DNA of 64,000 nt. Origin: Pogona vitticeps. Lineage: Eukaryota; Chordata; Lepidosauria; Squamata; Agamidae. The notes below the pieces were generated by a model. That model had not been told where the DNA came from. It was given only the letters and a program-made list of their open reading frames with translations, and ran no database searches. Below are positions 22,017 to 35,116 of the stretch, piece by piece. Each line of letters starts with the position of its first letter. The first letter of the stretch is position 1. The stretch spans positions 88,517,001 to 88,581,000 of the forward strand of contig NC_135786.1 in NCBI RefSeq assembly GCF_051106095.1, given 5' to 3'. The position numbers were made by a program, and so were the translations under genes.

Positions 22017-22621
22017 AGTGCATTTTGCTAGTAGTTTGTAGTCACTCCAGATCATGAGTTCCTGTATATGAAGAAGAGTGCAAATGATTTTTTTCAAGAA
22101 GAAGCATTCATTATGTATAACGTAAATAATGGTTCTATAAAAAGGAGAGCTGGGAAATACAAAATGCTGAGGATGCTAGAAGACATCTCTTTGGAAAGAA
22201 GAGTACATCTTATTTAGTTCAAATTCCTATAGCTGTACAAAGAGTGGCAGTATATATTTAAAAAGCACAGTAATCATCTCAGTTATAAGGAACTGACAAA
22301 TAGATTTGCCTGTTTAAAAAAATGGCCAAATTATAACAATTTTCAGTATTTGCATTACATTTATCTCAAAGCATTTCATTAATGATTTCCATCCACTAGG
22401 ATGAGTTGAGATGTACCACGACAGGCCATTTGTTCAGCCTGCCTATTTGTCAAACGTGTTGTACATGAAGCTTCTGCTTTTAATTAAAAGATGTTGAGTA
22501 CCACACAATACAGGATAGCTTTAAAATTAATGCAGAAGCTGTAATGATTTCCAGGGTTTATCACGCTTTGTCTGAGGAGATTACCATGATGAAAAATGAT
22601 GTGAGAAATAAAGCCTTTAAT

Positions 22622-22642
22622 ACACACACACACACACACACA
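22622..22642. repeat. (CA)n microsatellite
   Basis: About ten CA units in the SELENOF 3' UTR, 22 bases past the stop codon in transcript terms. The mRNA would carry (UG)n here. Confidence 0.9.
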
Positions 22643-22664
22643 AATCAAGAGGGTTTTTTCTTTT

Positions 22665-22796
22665 TTAGAGCCGTTCTAGTTTTTCACTTAGGAATTCTTC
22701 TACGCTGTCTGTATTCCACTTGAGGATGCTCAGCTCTTCAGCAATGTTCCCAGAATCATCCAAAAGCTTCAGTACAGGATCAGAACCACGTACATA
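22665..22796 (-). CDS. SELENOF: SELENOF coding exon 5 (C terminus)
   Basis: On the minus strand a TTTTAG acceptor is followed by 43 codons and TAA: YVRGSDPVLKLLDDSGNIAE, then ELSILKWNTDSVEEFLSEKL and ERL. This is the C-terminal part of the thioredoxin-like domain of selenoprotein F. It agrees with human from memory at nearly every position; Ser replaces Asn in the LDDSGN turn and the last residue is Leu instead of Ile. The exon starts on a codon boundary, matching the phase of exon 4 (ATCAAG|GTATGT donor). Confidence 0.96.
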   Translation of the reverse strand, partial: YVRGSDPVLKLLDDSGNIAEELSILKWNTDSVEEFLSEKLERL

Positions 22797-23749
22797 CTAA
22801 AAGAAAAATACATTTAAGCTTATTCTATGCCTTGATCAGGACATCCAATCTATTTGGTATCATCACCTCTCTTCTTCCTTCCAAAAGTGATTTAGCATAT
22901 CTCAGTTATTCAACTAAATGTTCCAAGGCAAATCAACCAGAAATGTGTGAAAGCCATATTTCAGAACCAGCACTGAGCAACCTGTGTCTCCTCACATGTT
23001 TTTGCACTGAAAATCCCATCAACCCAAACTACTGCCAGTAGTGAGGGAGAATAGGACTGGCACCAAAACGTGATTGGCTATTTTATAATCTATATCTGAG
23101 TGCAGGAAACATAAACATTGGGGGAAAAATTAGATCCAATAATCACACAGAATGTTGCAATTAACTAAAACAAGGGGTGTACAGGAAATATCAATAATAA
23201 TAATAATATTCTGACATGGCAACCCAATCAATAGCCATCATTAAAATAAAAATTGCAAGATTCAAAGGAAGTGTGCTGCATATTTACGACAGTGAATAAT
23301 CCACTTCCTTCCACTCACTCATTAATTTCCAGTCATTAAAGCTGAGACAGCTTCAGAGGGAAAATTTCAAGGAATTCCATTTTGATTCTCCATAAGTCTT
23401 GGAAATGTCAATAACAATACTGACTCCTTCCTTTTGCCAAAAAAACTAACAAAAAACCAACAACAACTAAGTGCATCAATATTAAGATGACTAAAGAAAG
23501 AATGGAACTTTAGATGAATGCAGCTCTGGAGAAGAAAACTATACTAAGCATATTGCTCAGTGGTCAACTTAATATTTGTGTCCGCTACTGACATTTCCTG
23601 TTTTTAATCTGCTCCAGAGGCTAAACTAGGAAGCAAACACATGTTCTAAAATTATCCTTCTGGAAATGCTTCCATCCAAAACTTTTGATCATTAATATTA
23701 ATCCTACTAGTAAAACTGCTATTACATTAAAGCATTAATGTATACAGTA

Positions 23750-24183
23750 CTGTGGTGCCTCGCATAGCGATGATAATCGGTGCAGCAAAAATTGCTGCAA
23801 AGCGATTTCGTCGCTATGCGATATTAAAAATGCCCATAGGAATGCATTGAAACCCCTTCAATGTGTTCCTATGGGCTTCAGACTCACCTTTAAATGAAAA
23901 TCCTCCATACAGCAGCCATTTTTGCTGCCCGGTAAGCGAGGAATCCGTCCCAGAAAACAGCGGGCGGCCATTTTTTTACCCGGTGGCCATTTTGGAACCG
24001 CCTATCAGCTGTTAAAAAATCATCGCTTTGCGATGATCGGTAAGCGAAACAGGGTACCGATCGTCGCAAAGCGATTTTTCCCTATTTAAAACATTGCAAT
24101 GCGATCGCAAAAGCGATCGCAAAATCTTCATCGCTATGCGATTTCATCGTTAAACAGGGCGCCCGTTAAGGGAGGCACCACTG
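23750..24183. mobile_element. Tigger-like MITE
   Basis: The termini CTGTGGTGCCTCGCATAGCG and GTTAAGGGAGGCACCACTG are inverted and flanked by TA on each side. Subterminal GCGATTTCGTCGCTATGCGA-like motifs recur at both ends. The TTCCTATGGGC / GCCCATAGGAA core is inverted. Non-coding; it lies in SELENOF intron 4. Confidence 0.8.
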
Positions 24184-24411
24184 TAATTACATTATACATT
24201 AAATGAAGACTCACATATGAATTCAACACTATTGCCCTATGTTATATCAATTATTTATAGGTAAACCAGTCACATTTCTCAATTCTTTCCATTTATCCAA
24301 CCTACAGTTGCTTTCATTGTCCTGTCATCATCAAAAGATGTTTGATGAGTTATAATTTAAAAATCAGTCAGAAAACAAACAAACAAAAAACAGAAAAACT
24401 GCAATACATAC

Positions 24412-24461
24412 CTTGATCTGCAGTCCCCTGAACAGTTTGGGCTTGTCACTCCTAACAAAAG
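24412..24461 (-). CDS. SELENOF: SELENOF coding exon 4
   Basis: A 50-bp exon on the minus strand between a TTTTAG acceptor and a GTATGT donor. It gives the last two bases of an Ala codon and then FVRSDKPKLFRGLQIK, identical to human SELENOF as I recall it. The phase (two bases of a split codon at the start, codon boundary at the end) fits exon 3 and exon 5 exactly. Confidence 0.96.
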
Positions 24462-25546
24462 CTAAAATTCAGAGAAAACAGAGTTATTCTGAACAAAGAT
24501 ACATTCCCAAGAATGAATATTTTGTGGCAGATGTGCTGGAGGAACTTCGACACATATGGACCAGCTGAATGCACATTTGATCAGGGAACAGGAATTGTCA
24601 AAAGTCACACACACATTTTATATCCTTGCTGTCTCATAACCCCCTCCCACACCAAGTTTTGTTATGCAGATGAGGGAACTGATGTGGCAACTAAACAGGA
24701 ATAACCGGTATTTCAAAACAAAAACAAAACAGGAAGTCACTGGTTTCTAATTAGAACCAGAAATAACGATTTTATGTAAAAGTAAAAAGGACAAACCATT
24801 GGAAGTCCTGCATTACCCTGTAAGTTTTAAACAGGTGACTGTCCCATCCCTGCCACCACATGTGTGAATCCTCCCCATCTTCTCCTATAGAGCACCAGGT
24901 CACAAGCAACAACCACAAGATTCTGCACTGTTGCCCTGGCCAGATGGCACAGTACTACCGAGGTTGCCACTCTTCACCCAGGAGTTGAGAAAGCAAAGAG
25001 AACACTTGGGCTGGTAGATGTTATATGTCATTAAACTCTTTCATTGGGGATCACAGTTAAGTTGCTCAGATGAGTTGCAAGCTGCTTGGCTTGACTAGTA
25101 AGTTAAGAGCTTGAAAGGCTTGTAACTGTGCAGCTGAGCATTTGCTCAAACAAAAGAGGCTCACATTTCTGTCTTGCTGCTGCAATGACATTAGACAGAA
25201 CAGATCTCACTACACTAAGAACAAAAGAAAGCAGGAGTGAGGGAGGAAATGTCTAACATCCGTTTTGCTATGTTTGCTGTCACCTTTTTTTAATTTTTAA
25301 ATTTATTTATTTCTAAAGAATGAAAATATAAGATGTTTTGTAGCACCGGCAGTTTTCTAAATCTATTGAAAAATAAGCAGAGATAACTTCTGGATTAAAA
25401 AAGAATGAAGAGACAACCTGTTACTATTTCATTTTTCTGTCAAGGCACTCAATAGGTGAGATGATCTAAGGAGGAGCAGGCAACCAAAGATTTATTTATT
25501 TATTTACAAAAAAACCACAGTGCAAGATGGAAAAAAAATCTCATTA

Positions 25547-26016
25547 CAGAGGTACCTGGCAAGACGAACGCCTCGCGGGATGAAAAACCTGCAAGACGAA
25601 TGGTTTTTGCGATTGCTGTGGTGCCTCGCAAGATGGCTTCTTCTATGGCCGGGCTTCGCAAGACGAATGTTTTTCGCAAGACCGATGCCTCGCAAGACAA
25701 ATGAATTATTTTTGTCTTGCGAGGTTCCCATAGGAATGCATTGCTATGGGAAACTGCTTTTCGCAAGATGAAAATTTCGCAAGACAGCGCTACTCGTGGA
25801 ATGAATTACTTCATCTTGCTATGGGAAACTGCTTTTCGCAAGATGAAAATTTCGCAAGATAGCGCTACTCGTGGAATGAATTATTTTCGTCTTGCGGGGT
25901 TCCCATAGGAATGCATTGCAATGCATTGCTATGGCAAAATGCTTTTCGAAAGATGAAAATTTCGCAAGAAAGTGCTACTCGTGGAATGAATTACTTCGTC
26001 TTGCGAGGCACCACTG
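25547..26016. mobile_element. Tigger-like MITE with internal tandem duplication
   Basis: The ends CAGAGGTACCTGGCAAGACG and GTCTTGCGAGGCACCACTG are inverted and flanked by TA. Three copies of a block containing TTTCGCAAGA and GCTACTCGTGGAATGAATTA follow one another in the right half (about 25770-26000), with the spacing growing in the last copy. Non-coding; it lies in SELENOF intron 3. Confidence 0.75.
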
Positions 26017-26109
26017 TATAGTAAAGTAAATTTTTATTTGTTAGACTCTTGAAAGAGTAAGATTGTGCATGCATATGTTTGAAATGAGAGAGGAACCCTT
26101 TCCATAGCA

Positions 26110-26390
26110 CAGGGGTGGGCAATTAATTTCTATAGGGGCGCCACATGAAAAATCTGAACTGTGTTTGGGGGCCAAACCAACTTTACTTAAAAATAAAATG
26201 AAACAGTGATGTTATTATTGTTTTTATTTTAAACTTGTTAATTTTCACAAATACTAAAGAGGTTTTTTGCGATATGTTAAATATAAGCAACTGATCAACT
26301 TTAGACAAAAAGCTCTAAATGGTTTTGATGTTCAAAACTGTCCGCGGGCCGGACAGGAGCAGCCCTCGGGCCACACTTTGCCCAGGTCTG
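26110..26390. mobile_element. hAT-type element with exact 8-bp target duplication (copy 2)
   Basis: It begins CAGGGGTGGGCAATTAATTT and ends CACTTTGCCCAGGTCTG, with CCATAGCA on both sides (26102-26109 and 26391-26398). It is collinear with 19011-19306, with a short deletion near the right end and few substitutions elsewhere. Confidence 0.85.
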
Positions 26391-27350
26391 CCATAGCAGC
26401 AGGAGTTTAAAACTAAGATATCAAGATTTCTTATAAAAATAAAAGTATGCAAGTCAAGGACTGACAACAGTGGCCTTCCAAATTGTTTGGATTTTTTGGG
26501 GGGTGGGAGGGAGAGATGCTGCAACTGTTGGAAGTCCTATCCATAATAACTGATGGTGTGATGTTACAATTGCTCACTCTGGTGCAAGTTAAAACTGCAG
26601 TTAATGTGGTTAAAGATTCCTACAGAAATTAGAATAAGCTGCAGGTGCCTGAGAACCAGAGACATGCCTGAAAATACATTAATAGACAATGCTGGGATCT
26701 GACAGATTTTTGTTTTGAGTATGGACAATGATCTGGAGAATCTAGTTGCAAAGCTCTAATACAGAATGTAATCAAAAGCCCCACAAGAGCTTGTTCAATC
26801 AAATTACAATGAAATCATCAAATAAATTATGCTCATGCCTAGATTTTTATTACACCTAATTTAATTTGCTTTGTAGGATCTCAATTTTGTGTGAAGAAAT
26901 ATAATACATTTGAAAACATAAAGACAATATGAGGCAAGCCTACAAAGAAAATCTATAAAGCCATTAAAATAGCACTTATTTGACTAGTATGTTTGATTCA
27001 AGGTTTTTTATTACAGACAGAAAAATGGGACAAAAAAGCAAACAAAGGAGGTGGTATTAAGAATGGCTTAAGGCCACCTGTCTAAGTGAAGCCTTATTCA
27101 GGGCCTAAATCCCTTTTCTGCAATGATTCGGATATAGACTGCTGGGCGATAGTACTTACCTTTTTCATTTAATTCTCACAAATAAGTGGTTTTAATTTAG
27201 TTTAAATGTTGTTGAACAGGTACTCCTCTTTTCCCTCACACTACAGTAGGGTTTTCTACAAATGAATTATGCAAAATTGGGTTTCACTTATTTGTGTCAT
27301 AGAAATTGCGCTGGACGGCCACAGAATGGACACATATAAAGTGATGGTAA

Positions 27351-27697
27351 AAAGGTAAAGGTTCCCCTAGACTATTTGTCCAGTTGTGTCTGACTCTAGG
27401 CGGCAGTGCTCATCTCCGTTTCCAACCCATAGAGCTAGTGTTTGTCTGCATACAATCCTCCGTGGTCACGTGGCCAGCATGACTAGACACAGAACACTGT
27501 TTAACTTCCCACTGAGTCGGTACCTATTTATCTACTCGCATTTTTGCATTTTGCTTGCTTTCGAACCACTAGGTTGGTGGGAGCTGGGACCAGCGATGGG
27601 GGCTCACTCCGTCGTGTGGATTCAATCTTAGCAGGTCTTCTGACCTTGCAGTACAGAGGCTTCAGCGGTTTAACCCAGAGCGCCACCACGTCCACAA
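27351..27697 (-). mobile_element. Sauria-type SINE, minus strand
   Basis: The plus strand starts with AAAGGTAAAGGTTCCCCTAG (reverse of the tail) and ends with GTTTAACCCAGAGCGCCACC (reverse of the tRNA-like head). It is the same family as 3866-4222 and nearly full length, with a BovB-like tail (TGTCTGACTCTAGG on the plus strand). Confidence 0.85.
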
Positions 27698-28409
27698 CTA
27701 ATGAATACAGTTCTGTAGAACTTTTCACGGGGGCGGGGGGGGATTGTAGCAGACCTTCTCAGACACGAAGTAAATGCTGGCAGTGAAAAGATTGACAATA
27801 ACAGGTTTAATATAACCTAAATATTCAATATAACCTAAAAATATTTCATATTCCAAAGCAGCAGTTTGACCTTCATTTAACCTTATATCCTTTGATAGCT
27901 ATTCAAGTGATATGCAGGAAACAAATCTAGCCCTTAAAAACCAAAGCAGCAATTTTCAGCAAGAAACTGCTGAGGACTAGTTTGGATCCAGAAGATGCTG
28001 AACAGGGCAAGTCTTACAAAATCTGTAGGTTAAGGAAGAAAAACAAAATTCTTAAAAGGTAGCGTAAAAATACTCACTACACAAGTATTCTCTTTGCTTC
28101 TAAAAAGTACACATACACCCAATATCTCCTTTCCTTCTCATTCCCTTGCTTCTACCAGAAAAGCCATTGCTTATTACTCTATCTGGTCATCTACTACTTC
28201 ATTCCAGGTATGATTGCTAAGGCAGCTAATGCTCAGCTAACAGTCACTGACTGAATGGCTCAACCCTCAGGCTCTTTTAAAACAGCCTTGCAAATACTTG
28301 GTGATAGTTGCAAGGCCAGATGTAATAACAGTAGGAGACAGGATGAAATACATGTGCACCCCAAAACTTAATACCGAAGCAAGCAAAACACACAAACATA
28401 CAACCCATT

Positions 28410-28972
28410 ACACATATGAAATTAAAAGATGCCTGCTTCTTGGGAGGAAAATGATGACAAACCTCGACAGCATTTTAAAAAGCAGAGACATCACCTTGCC
28501 AATAAAGTCTGAATAGTCAAAGTTATGGTTTTTCCTGTACTGATGTACGGAAGTGAGAGCTGGACCATAAAGAAAGCTGACCACCAAAGACTTGATGCTT
28601 TTGAATTGTGGTGCTGGAGGAGGCTCTTGAGAGTCCCTTGGGCTGTAAGGAGATCAAACCTATCCATTCTAAAGGAAATCAACCTGAGTGCTCACTGGAA
28701 GGACAGATCCTGAAGCTGAGGCTCCAATACTTTGGCCATCTCATGAGAAGAGAAGACTCCTTGGAAAAGACCCTGATGTTGGGAAAGTGTGAGGGCAAAA
28801 GGAGAAGGGGATGACAGAGGATGAGATGGTTGGACAGTGTCATCGAAGCTACAAACATGAAGCTGACCAAACTCCGGGAAGCAGTGGAAGACGGGAGGGC
28901 CTGGCTTGCTCTGGTCCATGGGGTCATGAAGAGTTGGACATGAATTAATGACTAAACAACAACAACAACCGG
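28410..28972 (+). mobile_element. BovB (RTE) LINE 3' end, copy 1
   Basis: The plus strand encodes, with gaps, MTNLDSILKSRDITLP, then MVFPVLMYGSESWTIKKADH, AFELWCWRRLLRVPW and LKLRLQYFGHLMRREDSLEK, the C-terminal part of the BovB reverse transcriptase ORF. The tail is the typical AACAACAACAAC. It is 5'-truncated and interrupted by frame changes and stops, so it is dead. BovB is a LINE known for horizontal spread among squamates and ruminants. Confidence 0.9.
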
Positions 28973-30057
28973 GAAAAGCAGGGACAGCTAGCTGAGTTTA
29001 AGCAATTCCTTACTCTCAAGCTAAATTTTTCTATTCAAAGCAGAACTATGAACACGTGGATATTTCAGTGCAGATGCATCACATAAATAAGGGAAGCTCA
29101 TGACTAAGGGTGAAGCCAAATGACAATGAAGCCAGGTGACTATGAACGTTTCCCCCAAGTCCTTCAGCTTCTGTTTCTATTCACAGAACAATGAGCAAGA
29201 CCTTCCGCCAATCCCTCTTTTTGAACAGACATTTGCTATTTACTCAACCTGCAACTGGTTTAACCTTACTGAAAAGTTTTTTTTTCCTAAAGAATTTCTC
29301 ATGGTTAGGAAATACGTAAAGAGCTCCAAGAAGCCTCAGTTAGCAGCAAACTGGATAGGAAATATTGTTTGAAGAAGGGTAAATAAGATATTTGGCATTC
29401 AAGAGACCTATCCGTTGCATAATTGATTGATTGATAATCAGAGTAATGGCTTGCTGTGCTCTGAAAACATTTTCTCTTGATCTCAGCAATTCAGCATTCA
29501 TTGTGCTTGAGCAAAGGATCCCCTCTTTCAAAACATGAAACGACTTTAAACTTTGCAGTCCACCTGACTTATATTCTAAGATGGAAAGTACCATAATGTC
29601 CCTTAGAAAATGATCTGAAAAGACTGAACAGATGCATGTGTTATATGTTGTTTACTTTGTTTGCCTATGTAATTGTGGAGTAAGAAAATTAGGGCAGTCG
29701 TTGTGAACTTTTATATGGCAGCTGTGAAGGGTGAAAAGAGAGAGTCTACCCTTCTAAGCCTTAATTTTAATCAACAAATGAGAGAAAAATGATGCAGTTC
29801 TGAATTGCTTTTATTAACAGTGCTTTTACCTCTCCTGAAATGCCACTCTTTCTCTGCTAATGCATGCTTCTTTCCTTTCTCTATTAGCTGAACTTCATAG
29901 ATCCAGAATAGCCGGATCTATGCATAATGATGAAAGCATTGGACTTTGCTTTGGAATATATACAAAAAATTTTAAAAGCTCTTTTATACCATCATTTCTA
30001 ATTTAACTGTCATGAGGAAACAAATGAGTGCACCCCATTAGTTCCAATTGTACTTAC

Positions 30058-30121
30058 CCTGAACTTGAGGGAACCTCCCTAATTTTCATCCACACACTTC
30101 AAGAACTGCTCCTGAATAGAG
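30058..30121 (-). CDS. SELENOF: SELENOF coding exon 3 with selenocysteine codon
   Basis: A 64-bp exon on the minus strand between a TCTTGCAG acceptor and a GTAAGTA donor. It reads LYSGAVLEVCG, TGA, KLGRFPQVQ plus one base. The TGA at 30086-30088 aligns with the selenocysteine of human SELENOF in the motif C-G-U-K, the redox-active CxU site of its thioredoxin-like fold. Reading it as Sec needs the SECIS at 21962-22016. A plain gene finder would stop here or miss the exon; the intact frame on both sides of the TGA, the clean splice sites and the SECIS together show that it is not a mutation. Confidence 0.96.
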
Positions 30122-33100
30122 CTGCAAGAGAAACATATTTAAAACATTATGTGGGGGAGATAAGCTTAATGTGTAGTAAAAATCCATGGGTTGGATCCAC
30201 AATTAATCATGGCTAATTCTAATTCTTCTGACTTCAATGGACAGGCTTCAAATATGATAAACCACATCCATAGGTATGTGTTATTATTGCAAACAAGCAC
30301 CATCTACATAACAGACCTACACAGAAGAATTTTGTAATATGCCATAGCAGAAACTTTTTCATCTTTATTAAGCCTTACATATATTAGCTGGATATATTCT
30401 TCCCACTCCTTCTATCAGACCCTGTTTCATTTTGGGCAATAGGGAAAATAAGCTAGAGACAAGTCACAATTTTAAGCTCATACGTAATGACAAACCATGA
30501 TTCAAACAGTCACAAGCAAATAACAAAATATAGCTGCTAATTATGATTTGTAGCTGATCAACAAAACATGCTTAGTTTGAGAAGGGCTGGATTTGACACA
30601 AGCCAAAATTCAACAAACCACAATTAGACCTAAGTATGAACCTGGACATTACCATTAGACTACTACTTGCATCCTATCTTTTCATTTCACACACTGTAAT
30701 ATAGTTCTGCAGGCGCACAAATCTACATATAGGACCCAGTACACCAGAAGAAGTGACTTCATAGGGAAAATTAATTACATGTGGGCAAACACTGTACTGT
30801 ATGGTGACTTACATTCAGATAACAATTACAGTTAATGAAGTTCAATTCAAACAAGTATCAGTTGCTCCACTGATTTCAATGAGACCTCAGTATCAGTAAG
30901 TTTCTCTAGATTACTGCCGACATTCAACAGCAACAGTGACTATAAATTAAGTATGTCCAATACAACATTCATTACTGATAGCAGGCCCACTCTTATACAT
31001 TTGATGCATTATGCTTTTGTTTCTCTGACTCTTCTGTAGTAAAAACGTTGTTTGACTCTTGTGATCAAGCACAAAAGCAAGTTATTTATCTGATAGTTTT
31101 CAAGAGTTCTACTTCTTTAGCAATTTTAAGTGTTCCAACCAAATCCAAGTACCACCAACTGTGCTGAAAACAAGCTTCAGGTTGATTTTGTCTTTCATAT
31201 TAGCTGTTTGTTTAAGTGAATTATTAATTGCACAGAATATATGACTGGCTGACTGGGATGTTTCATGTGACCAGGGTTAGTCAGTGTTTCTTTCCAGATA
31301 AAATATCAAAAGCAGTAGAAGCCTACTATAATTTTTAGCACAACATTCTAATAGACACACAGATGGAGGCTGATTCAACCAAATCCACATTTTAAAATCT
31401 AAATGCATTTCTTTATGAGACTGAGTTTTATATAAGGAAGGAAGTGGGTGTGATCCTGCCAATGTTGAGGACTTTCAAAGCCCATTATTTTAATGGAAGA
31501 ATTAAATACTTGCTTAAATTGCTCCATTTTAAATTAATGAAGCCTCAAAATGCAAAACCTCAGCTACATCACAGCATTGATTTGACTACCTATTAAAACC
31601 AAAGTAAGGACTACTTATCATTGTGAATAAAATTGGCAGAAGAAACCTACATTATATTGATCCAGAAGAGTTAAATGTTTACTAAGCCAAGGCTTTTGTT
31701 TAGTTTACATGTGCAAGATGTCTAAAACAACCACTCATGCCTTTTTGACTAAATGCAGTAGCAGCATCAGAAGACCAGAATTTTGCCTGGGTTAGCGATT
31801 TTAAGTGAAGACAAAAAGCACAATCTTAACCAGATTCTACTTTACAGACATTTGTTCTTCCTTACTTTAAACTAGAGAATCATTCTGACATTTGAATATA
31901 GGAGTGCAGCTTATTTCTTCATCAGCTTCTATGAAAAGACAACCTGGGGGGGGGGGGGAAACTCATCTTCAATGAGTAGCTTCCACTACCTCCTCCACCT
32001 TCATCCATCCAAGATGAACCAGATTCCTGCTTAATAACAGATGGAGCAAATTCTGTTGTGGGGTTGGTCCCCTTCCCTGTAGTGGGAAAGAAAAGACACA
32101 CACACACCCCCGATACTCTAAACTTGCTTCTCTGGCAGCCCTAATTCTACTCACAACAACTTGTTTTTCAACTCTCAGTATCCTGGGATCAGTTCTCCAA
32201 CATGGCCAACTGGAGAGAGGAAGATCCAAGACAGAGCAATGGAAACTCTTTTGGGTAATTTAAAAATCCTTCAATCTGATTGGTTGTAAGTCTTCAGTAG
32301 CATCACCACTGATAGAACAAACCACTTTTCTTTGTTTGGGGGTTAATACTTTCCCACTCCTTCAGGAAGGTATGTTGCAAGCCTGCAACATACATACCAA
32401 GTCTTCTAATTTATGTATTTGACTAATGACACTGTCATGACCACACACATAATGTATGCACATATGTGTATAATGTGTGTGTGCTTATGTATATGTGTAC
32501 ACCCCCCTCCTCAAAAGAAGTTCCACTACAATCAAATCTGCTCATCCCGATATAAGCTGAGCAGATATAGGACTGTATCACAAACACTGCGCAGAAATCA
32601 GTGGGAGCTGGCAGAGTTTAACTATGGCAGGATTGTGCCTTGTCTTGCATATCCACTTACTAACTAGCCCAATTATTTGTTTAGCCCAGAGACTGATTTT
32701 CATCCATTTGTCTTTTTACTACCAAACCAAAAAGCATTTTAAAAACATACTTGTCATCTTGCATTTTTTCACTATAATTTAGTTCTGCAAGCTTCTATTT
32801 TTAAATATTAGCTTCCATGATTGCATTACATTTTCCCAACTGAAATCATGACGAACTGCTGTGCGTTATGAAAAATTAAAAGAGGCATTATCAAGGGAAC
32901 TACCATTTCTGCTCTTGATCAAAGGGCAGGGAAGGTATGTGGAGAGCCTATAAGAAACACTAACAGCCAGTCCTTCCTCATTTTGGAAAAGAGTTCCTTT
33001 TCAATCTCAGTTCTACAGGCTTAAATCTGACTTGGTTCCAATGGAAGCAATGAACTAACAGGAACATGCTAAGCTTCTTAATAGAGCTTCCATTTATCCA

Positions 33101-33261
33101 GTTCATTTGGACTAACAACTGGATTTGTTATTCTTACATTACACCTATGGAGGGAAGACATGTCCATGCTTTACTGCCACCCCCCCTCTGATTCTACTAC
33201 AACTTTTGGTTTGAAGGAAATGATACAGATTCAATATATCAATGTTTTAAACCCTAGAACA

Positions 33262-33437
33262 GTGACACAATAGGTTTCAGAAAACCTGGGTTTGAATCCC
33301 TGATCAGGCACAGAGACCCACTCTCTGTGTGTGTCTGTGTGCAACCGGTAAAGCCACCCCTTAAATATTGCACTTATTTGGAAATCCCTATTAGAGTTGT
33401 TATAACTCAATTCCTACTTGATGACACATAACACATA
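33262..33437 (+). mobile_element. tRNA-derived SINE
   Basis: The B box CTGGGTTTGAATCCCTGATC is well kept. The tail (GTTATAACTCAATTCCTACTTG, then GATGACACATAACAC) matches the tail type seen at 57128-57275. The A-box side (ACAGTGACACAATAGG) is decayed. Confidence 0.55.
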
Positions 33438-35116
33438 GAGTTACACTACCAAAAAACCCTCCCAAAGTAACAAATGTCATTTGCAATAAAGATACACCAA
33501 CTGAGAGAGAAAAGATCACTCTCAGTGACACTATCATGAGTTAGATGAGAATCTTGCCCAATGAACAATTACCAGTGCTTTAATAGAATCTCTGGCGGAA
33601 GCCCAGAGACATGAAGGATGGATAGCGCTAAAAATAAAAGTCAGAATCCTTAAGCTGACAGCTGCATTTTAATTAGCGTAACAGAAAGAAACAGACTTTA
33701 AAATGAAGTGAAATCAGGTCACTCAAAGTAAAATTAGCCCAAAGCACTGAATACATTCTTTTATCAATTCTTCTGAACTAGAGACTCTGCATGGCAACCC
33801 AGATAAAGTTATTCTTAAAGATCTGTTCTGTACAAATATTTCCATCTCTCTTATCTATTTCCTACACAAAATCAGGATTTTGAAAGTGAATACTTACTGG
33901 AAAAATGGATTTATGAAGTTATTGTAAAAAATATTTTCCTACAGAGGCACATTAGCATTGGGAAAGTAAAAGTGTGGGGATATTTCTACTTTGGTTAGCT
34001 TAACCCTCACCACGCTTATATCACTATCCTTCCCATGTTTTCTCGTACCACTAAAGCCTTATTTAGGCTCTTGCCTGGACTTTAAGGGTGAAATGGATGA
34101 TGGGGATGGCGATGCGCACTTAAGTCAAGTCCCAAAGTCCCTATGCATGGAGCATGAAGGAGACTGAAAGTGAATTTGACTGAATGCACTTATAACACCT
34201 GTACATTAGTGGAAAAAAGTTTCCAAACAGCTGCTTACTCTCCATGGCTATACAGCAAAGAAACAAAAACACCTAGCTGCACACTGTGAAACAGTTCTAT
34301 TCTGGAAAATAGGGGGAGAAGGAAAGAGTGCTCCATGCTACATGTCCATTATACTGATTTGGAGATTGAGGCCAGCTTGTTCTTTCTTTCTTCTGCTCCC
34401 AACTTTAACAGATGCAGATGTAAGGCTGGAAAGTCGACAGAGATTAGCTGCTGTCAGAAGTTCATTAAATAGCAGCTGCCCATTCTGGCTCTCTTGGTCC
34501 TGGATTCTGGAGAATGTGTACATGAAAGGAGCTTGTGGAAGTAGCTCAAGCAAGTTGGTCTTCACATCTCATGACTTACTAAAATTTTAATTAATGAAAT
34601 ATGCACACATCACAGAAAAAACTGGGCAACAAGCTGGAACAATGACACAATTGAGATATATGCAGTTACTATTGCCACTCATTTGGTTCCAATTGCGGCC
34701 AGAACCTTGAGCACATGGGGTGGGGCTTCTGCTCAGTGCTGGTGGAAAATGAGAGAAAACATTGCCTATTGTGTTTTCACACCACACACAGTCTCTCTGC
34801 AGGAGGCTTGTTTCTTAATCCAGCAGGCAATACTATATATTGTGAAGAAGCTTTCATGCTTGCCTCTTAAATTCCAACTTCCTAATAAAATTGCTTATTT
34901 GATACCATGAAAGCATTGGTATGCCAGATTCACTAATTGATTCTACCAGTAATCTCTTGGAAGGGTCACTGCTCAACATAGAAATCAGAAGATCTAGTTA
35001 GGCCCACTCTAAACAAGTTAATGAAGTTTACACATCATAGCCTGTGAGAAACCAATATGGCAACTTAAGGCAGGTAGAGAGGGGCCATCTGGCATCAGCT
35101 TCCCTTTCCTTTTATA

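Larger units (their letters stand above)
21855..22664 (-). other. SELENOF: SELENOF 3' UTR
   Basis: It runs from the stop codon of exon 5 to a few bases past AATAAA (minus strand, 21877-21882). It contains a (TG)n run next to the stop codon and the SECIS element near its end. A length of about 0.8 kb fits a selenoprotein mRNA whose SECIS lies hundreds of bases from the UGA. Confidence 0.8.
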
